The position numbers were made by a program, and so were the translations under genes. The notes beneath the pieces are model-generated. The model was given only the letters and a program-made list of their open reading frames with translations. It was not told the origin of the DNA and did not search any database. This document shows positions 59,756 to 64,000 of a stretch of 64,000 nt of DNA, piece after piece. The stretch spans positions 5,911,598 to 5,975,597 of the forward strand of contig NC_034013.1 in assembly GCF_000346465.2 (NCBI RefSeq). Reading direction: 5' to 3'. Position 1 is the first letter of the stretch, and every line of letters begins with the position of its first letter. This DNA is from Prunus persica. Taxonomy: Eukaryota > Streptophyta > Magnoliopsida > Rosales > Rosaceae.

Positions 59756-62700
59756 TCATTCAATCCATATATCTTCACACCCATCTCGAATATTTTGACC
59801 GCCTAACTCACCCACCAGTTCATCAAATGTGTCAACATTTGGCATCCCTCTAGTAAATGGCTCACACTCAATTATCACATCACCTAAGACTTCATCACCA
59901 ATAACATCATTATATTCTCTATTAGGCATTGATAACACTACCGACCAACCACGATGCATCGGGTCGTCAACAAAAAATATTTGTTTGACTTGAGAAGCCA
60001 AAACAAATTGGTCATTCCTATGTCCAATTTTACTCAAATCTACAAGGGTAAATCCAAGTTCGTCGACTACAAGACCAAAACTATCTATCCAATCACACCT
60101 AAAGACTGGGATTGTAAACTTTTGGTAGTCAAGGTCCCAAATTTCTTGAATGACACCATAGAAACCCATATTTGAGAGAATTGGGTTTTTATCCTTGGCA
60201 CTAGCAACTTGCATGGTATGTGCAAGTAAATAAACTCCACTATTTTGAGTTGTCCGCACATCATCTTGTGCCTTGATATTAAATTTAATACCTTTAATAA
60301 GATAGCTCCTATATAATGGCACTGACATGTTTGGACCAGCTGCTAGCCACCTTAAATTTTCTGATACGCCATGATTGTCTTCCTCAAGTTCACTTTGAAC
60401 CTGCAAATTAATCATATCTTAATTCAATCTAACATATAAATAAGAAGAAAATTAAAAGAGAAATATGTTATTCAACAATATATACCTTGAAGCGTAGCCA
60501 TTGAATGAAAGTGCTATTGTGCTTATCCTGCAGCCACTTTGTTCTCTTTCTGAATTTTGGATAAGCAGTCTTGATGTGAATCATATGTTGCCTACATGAC
60601 ACGAAAAATTCAAGCATTACGGTCCTAAATATAGAAGATAAACATAAGAAATAATTTAAAATGGAAACTTAAAGAATAAAGCTCATACGTACTCGATATA
60701 AGGTAGGACTTCCTCCGTATTCTCCAAGACATATAGATGTGCTTGATTCAACAGGTCCTGATCAACTACGCTCACTGTGCAACCTGATAATGGCTTTGAA
60801 AGTCCCATCTTTTGGCTTGAAGGCACTCCAACTGTACTAACATCAGATAAATGCTGAGTACAAAACTCTACCGCTTCTTCAGCTATATACCGCTCAGCAA
60901 TGCAACCTTCGGGACGAGTACGATTCTGAACATACCCCTTCAGCACTTTCATATATCTTTCAAACGGATACATCCACCTAAAATATACTGGCCCACATAG
61001 ACGAACTTCTCTAACAAGATGTACTACTAGATGAACCATGATATGAAAGAATGAAGGGGGAAAGTACTTCTCAAGCAAACACAGAGTAACTACTACATCT
61101 TCTTCCAACTTATCTAGCTTGGAAACATCAACAGTCTTTGCACATATAGCATTGAAGAAGAAGCACAAACGAGTTATTGCATACCTTGCAGGCTTCTCCA
61201 AAACAGAACGAATTGCCACAGGGAGCAATTGTTGCATTAAGATATGACAATCATGTGATTTAAGGCCAAGAAGTCTTGAATCTTGTAAAGATACAAGATT
61301 TTTAATATTTGAAGAATAACCTTCAGGGACCTTCATACCATAGAAAGAATTACAAACCTCTCTCTTCTCTGCTCTTGACAAATTCCAAGGCCCAGGAGGC
61401 AAACGAGTACGTCTTTCTCCATACTCGGGTTGCAAATCAGTTTTGACCCCCATGTTCAATAAATCTAATCGAGCAGCAATCCCATCTTTATTTTTTCCAG
61501 GGATCTCCAGCAATGTACCAATAATACTATCGCAAACATTCTTCTCAATGTGCATAACATCTAGGGCATGCCTCACAGGAAGGTATTTCCAATACTCGAG
61601 ATCAAAGAATATTGATTTCTTCTTCCAACAATCTCTGTCACCATTTTCAACCATATGCAGCACTTCTTCTCCGGTTAATGGCTCGGGAGGTATGCCATAT
61701 TCAGGTTTCCCATTAAAAGCTGCACGTTGCCTTCTATATGGATGATTGATTGGTAACCATTTCTATGCCCAATGTAACAAATTTTGTGGCCATTTTTCAA
61801 CCTGTGACTAGGTGTATCATCGCCGCATATTGGACAAGCTTTATATCCTTTAACAACACAACCAGATAAGTTTCCATAGGCGGGGAAATCATTAATTGTC
61901 CACATTAATGCAGCTCTGAGTGTAAAGTATTCTCCATTATGTGCATCATACACTCCTCTAATCCCATCCCACAAAGATTTTAAATCATCAATCAAAGGCT
62001 CCAAGTAGACGTCTATATCATTTCCGGGTTGTTTAGGACCGGAAATCAATAAGGTTAACATCATGAACTTTCGTTTCATGCACAGCCATGGAGGGAGATT
62101 ATATGTAACTAAGATAACCGGCCAACAACTATATCTGCTACTTAGAGAACTGTGGGGATTGAATCCATCAGATGAAAGAGCCAATCTCAAGTTTCTCGGC
62201 TCATTACCAAACTCAGGCCATTTATCATCAAGAAGTTTCCAAGACGGGGAATCCGCCGGATGAGACATCTGACCGTCAATTGATTTTCTGGCAGCATGCC
62301 AAGTCAAACTCTTAGCTGTCTCATGTGATTGAAACATCCTTTTAAACCTTGGAATTGGAGGAAAATACCACACCACCTTCGCTGGCACACCCTCTTTCAA
62401 GATTGAATCTTCGCCTTCCTTCCACCTTGAGATACCACAAGTAGGACAATTAGTTGAATCCTCATACTCCTTCCTATACAAGATGCAATCATTGGGGCAT
62501 GCGTGCAGTTTCTCATAACTCAGCCCCAATGCACACAAAGTCTTTTTAGCCTCATACATAGAGGTTGGTATTGTATTTCCTTCTGGAAGCAAATCGCCTT
62601 GAAGTATCAATAATTCTGTAAAACAGACATCACTCATCCCATGTTTTGCCTTCAAATTATACAACTTCACTAATGCCGATAACTTCGTGTACTTTCTACA

Positions 62701-63102
62701 ACCAGGGTACAGTGGTTGATCTCCATCCCCAATCACATTGGCAAACTCATACGGATCAGAACCAAAATCATTATCATCCATATCAATTTCTTCAGACACA
62801 AAACTGTACCTACTATGGCCATCATCTTCTTCAACATTTCTACTAGCATTAGTAGTTGCTTCCCAAGGTTCTCCGTGAAATATCCAATTCTTATAGCTTT
62901 GGTCAATTCCATTAAAGTATAAGTGATCCCTTATAATTCCAACCCCAAACAACTTCAAATTAACACATTTAACACATGGACAACGGATATGTGTTGTAGT
63001 TAGAAGATTTTCTACAGCAAAGTTCAAAAATGCTTCCACCCCAAACTCATATGCCTTCGATCTTCTATCCGAGTGCATCCATGACTTATCCATCTCCGAC
63101 AC
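59756..63102 (-). pseudogene. CACTA transposase (TNP2/Transposase_21 with DUF4218 and DUF4216), one frameshift
   Basis: Three minus-strand exons (63102-60693, 60591-60486, 60400-59756) join in frame to about 1,053 residues if one frameshift is allowed for. Domains in order: Transpos_assoc (MDKSWMHSDRRSKAYEFGVE, then HIRCPCVKCVN, about residues 4-80); Transposase_21 (LALSSDGFNPHSSL, NDIDVYLEPLIDDLKSLWDG, KACPICGDDT) with its acidic residues; RHALDVMHIEKNVCDSIIGT; DUF4218 (LLPVAIRSVLEKPARYAI, VHLVREVRLCGPVYFRWMYP); a short linker exon (KWLQDKHNSTFIQWLRFK); and DUF4216 (GFYGVIQEIWDLDY, VFRCDWIDS). The lesion is a one-base loss near 61765, directly after YIGHR. Exon 1 seems to end GA|GTACGT at 60693. 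Otherwise the frame is open, so the element decayed recently or the lesion is a sequence error. Active relatives cut and rejoin element ends. Confidence 0.85.
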
Positions 63103-63179
63103 TATAACCTATTATCTATAATAAAGTGAAAATACAGGCAATGACCATCACTATAGCAGATTATACAAAGATCTAATAG

Positions 63180-64000
63180 CAAGTAATATACAACAGAGAC
63201 GACGGGTTTTAAACAAAAACAGACGTATTTGGCATATATAGACGATGGATTTTCAACAGACGTCGTCTAATATAAGTAATACAAACGAAGGTTTATGAAA
63301 CCAAGTATGAAAACAATAAATCCATTCCCAATTCAACATAACATAGGGTGATTAAAAGATCCGACAAAATTAAATCCATTCCCAATTCAACATAACAGAT
63401 AATGTAATCCATGAACCCATTAAACAGAAAATCCATGAACCCATACTTATAAGCACATTATTAACAGATCGCAAAGCATATACCTAAAACCCTTTAACAA
63501 AACAACCTAATATCATTCAATGAATTTACAAGGGGAAGATAGGGTTTGTACTTACAGGTTGGACGAGCTCACAGATTCGACGGAGCAGAAGTGACAGAGC
63601 CACTTTTAATTAGAGCAACTTTTAATTAGAGCAGAAGTGAGAGAGCGAAATGTTATGTTGCACGAAATCTGAAAATTTTAGGGTTCAGGGTTAGAAGAAT
63701 AAGAATAAGAGCCAAATATAAAAAAATTTAGGACGCGCGAAAATTGTTAGAGCGCGCGCTCTTTAAAACGTCGAAAGAAAAACCATGGCGAAAGTTCTAC
63801 AAGAACCGACGTAAATGTAATATTCCACGACGGAAACACTGAACGTAACGCCGTTTATTTTGACGCTTCATTTTTCGGATTAATTTTAAATTTATTTTCA
63901 ATATTTTGATATAAAGACGACTGAAAAACCACGTCGGGGTTAAGAAATTGAAAACGTTGTAAATAATAATACACGACTTACATATTAAAATGACGTCGTT
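63180..64000. repeat. Right-hand CpG-rich region of the CACTA element
   Basis: It contains GACGACGG, GACGTCGTC, ACGTCG and CGACGG motifs at 63195-63260 and again, densely, from 63760 to the window end, like the left array. Between them lies AT-rich sequence with a direct repeat of ATCCATTCCCAATTCAACAT (63321 and 63374), and the presumed transposase promoter. No gene was seen. Confidence 0.65.

Larger units (their letters stand above)
58314..64000 (-). mobile_element. CACTA (En/Spm) transposon, runs off the window
   Basis: The terminus CACTACTACAAAAAAGC at 58314 is of CACTA type. A 1.3-kb CpG-rich subterminal repeat region follows, then a TNP2-type transposase on the minus strand, then a second ACGACG-rich region to the end of the window. 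The far end lies beyond 64000, so its target duplication and length are unknown; at least 5.7 kb is present. No separate TNPA-like gene is visible inside the window. Confidence 0.85.

Overview
The window looks like nuclear DNA of a dicot plant. The genes carry many GT-AG introns, the spacers are AT-rich, microsatellites are abundant, and the mobile elements belong to plant families (hAT, CACTA, PIF/Harbinger, LINE-L1, long solo LTRs, a SINE, MITE-like hairpins). The repeat style suggests a woody rosid, perhaps Rosaceae, but that is only a guess.

Three host genes appear intact. (1) A very large plus-strand gene at 18343-42481 can be assembled into 37 exons encoding about 1,873 residues. Its last ~180 residues form a SpoU/TrmH methyltransferase domain, so it is the plant TRM3/TARBP1-type tRNA (Gm18) 2'-O-methyltransferase. 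(2) A compact four-exon plus-strand gene at 49200-50494 encodes the 60S biogenesis factor RLP24 (L24e-like, 168 aa). (3) A four-exon minus-strand gene at 51039-52800 encodes a basic, histidine-rich protein of 189 aa with no function I recognise.

Layout. 1-7800 is repeat mosaic: the end of an hAT relative, a repeat split by a CACTA-like remnant, and a decayed RPA70-like gene. 7818-16755 holds a decayed L1-type LINE on the minus strand, with one solo LTR beside its 3' end and a second, inverted copy of that LTR inside its reverse-transcriptase region; both LTRs have perfect 5-bp target duplications. 17152-18342 is a MITE and the promoter of gene 1, with a telo-box next to the start. 18343-42481 is gene 1; two introns carry large inverted-repeat elements and several carry long microsatellites. 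42954-47868 is a second, truncated copy of the 3' half of gene 3, broken by a PIF/Harbinger element (carrying a cupin gene fragment) and by another solo LTR. 48270-52800 holds RLP24 and gene 3. 53436-56730 is an almost intact hAT transposon with an 8-bp target duplication. 57110-58197 contains a SINE and a small MITE. 58314 to the end is a CACTA (En/Spm) element with a nearly complete TNP2-type transposase and large CpG-rich subterminal repeat arrays; it runs off the window.

Genes 1 and 2 both serve translation (tRNA modification and large-subunit assembly), but nothing shows they are co-regulated. No organised multi-gene system was found. The most notable features are the partial gene duplication flanking RLP24, the gene fragment captured by the Harbinger element, the near-intact DNA transposons, and the hairpins and splice-site microsatellites inside the methyltransferase gene. 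Exon boundaries were read by eye from GT-AG sites and frame continuity; no alignment or expression data were available.
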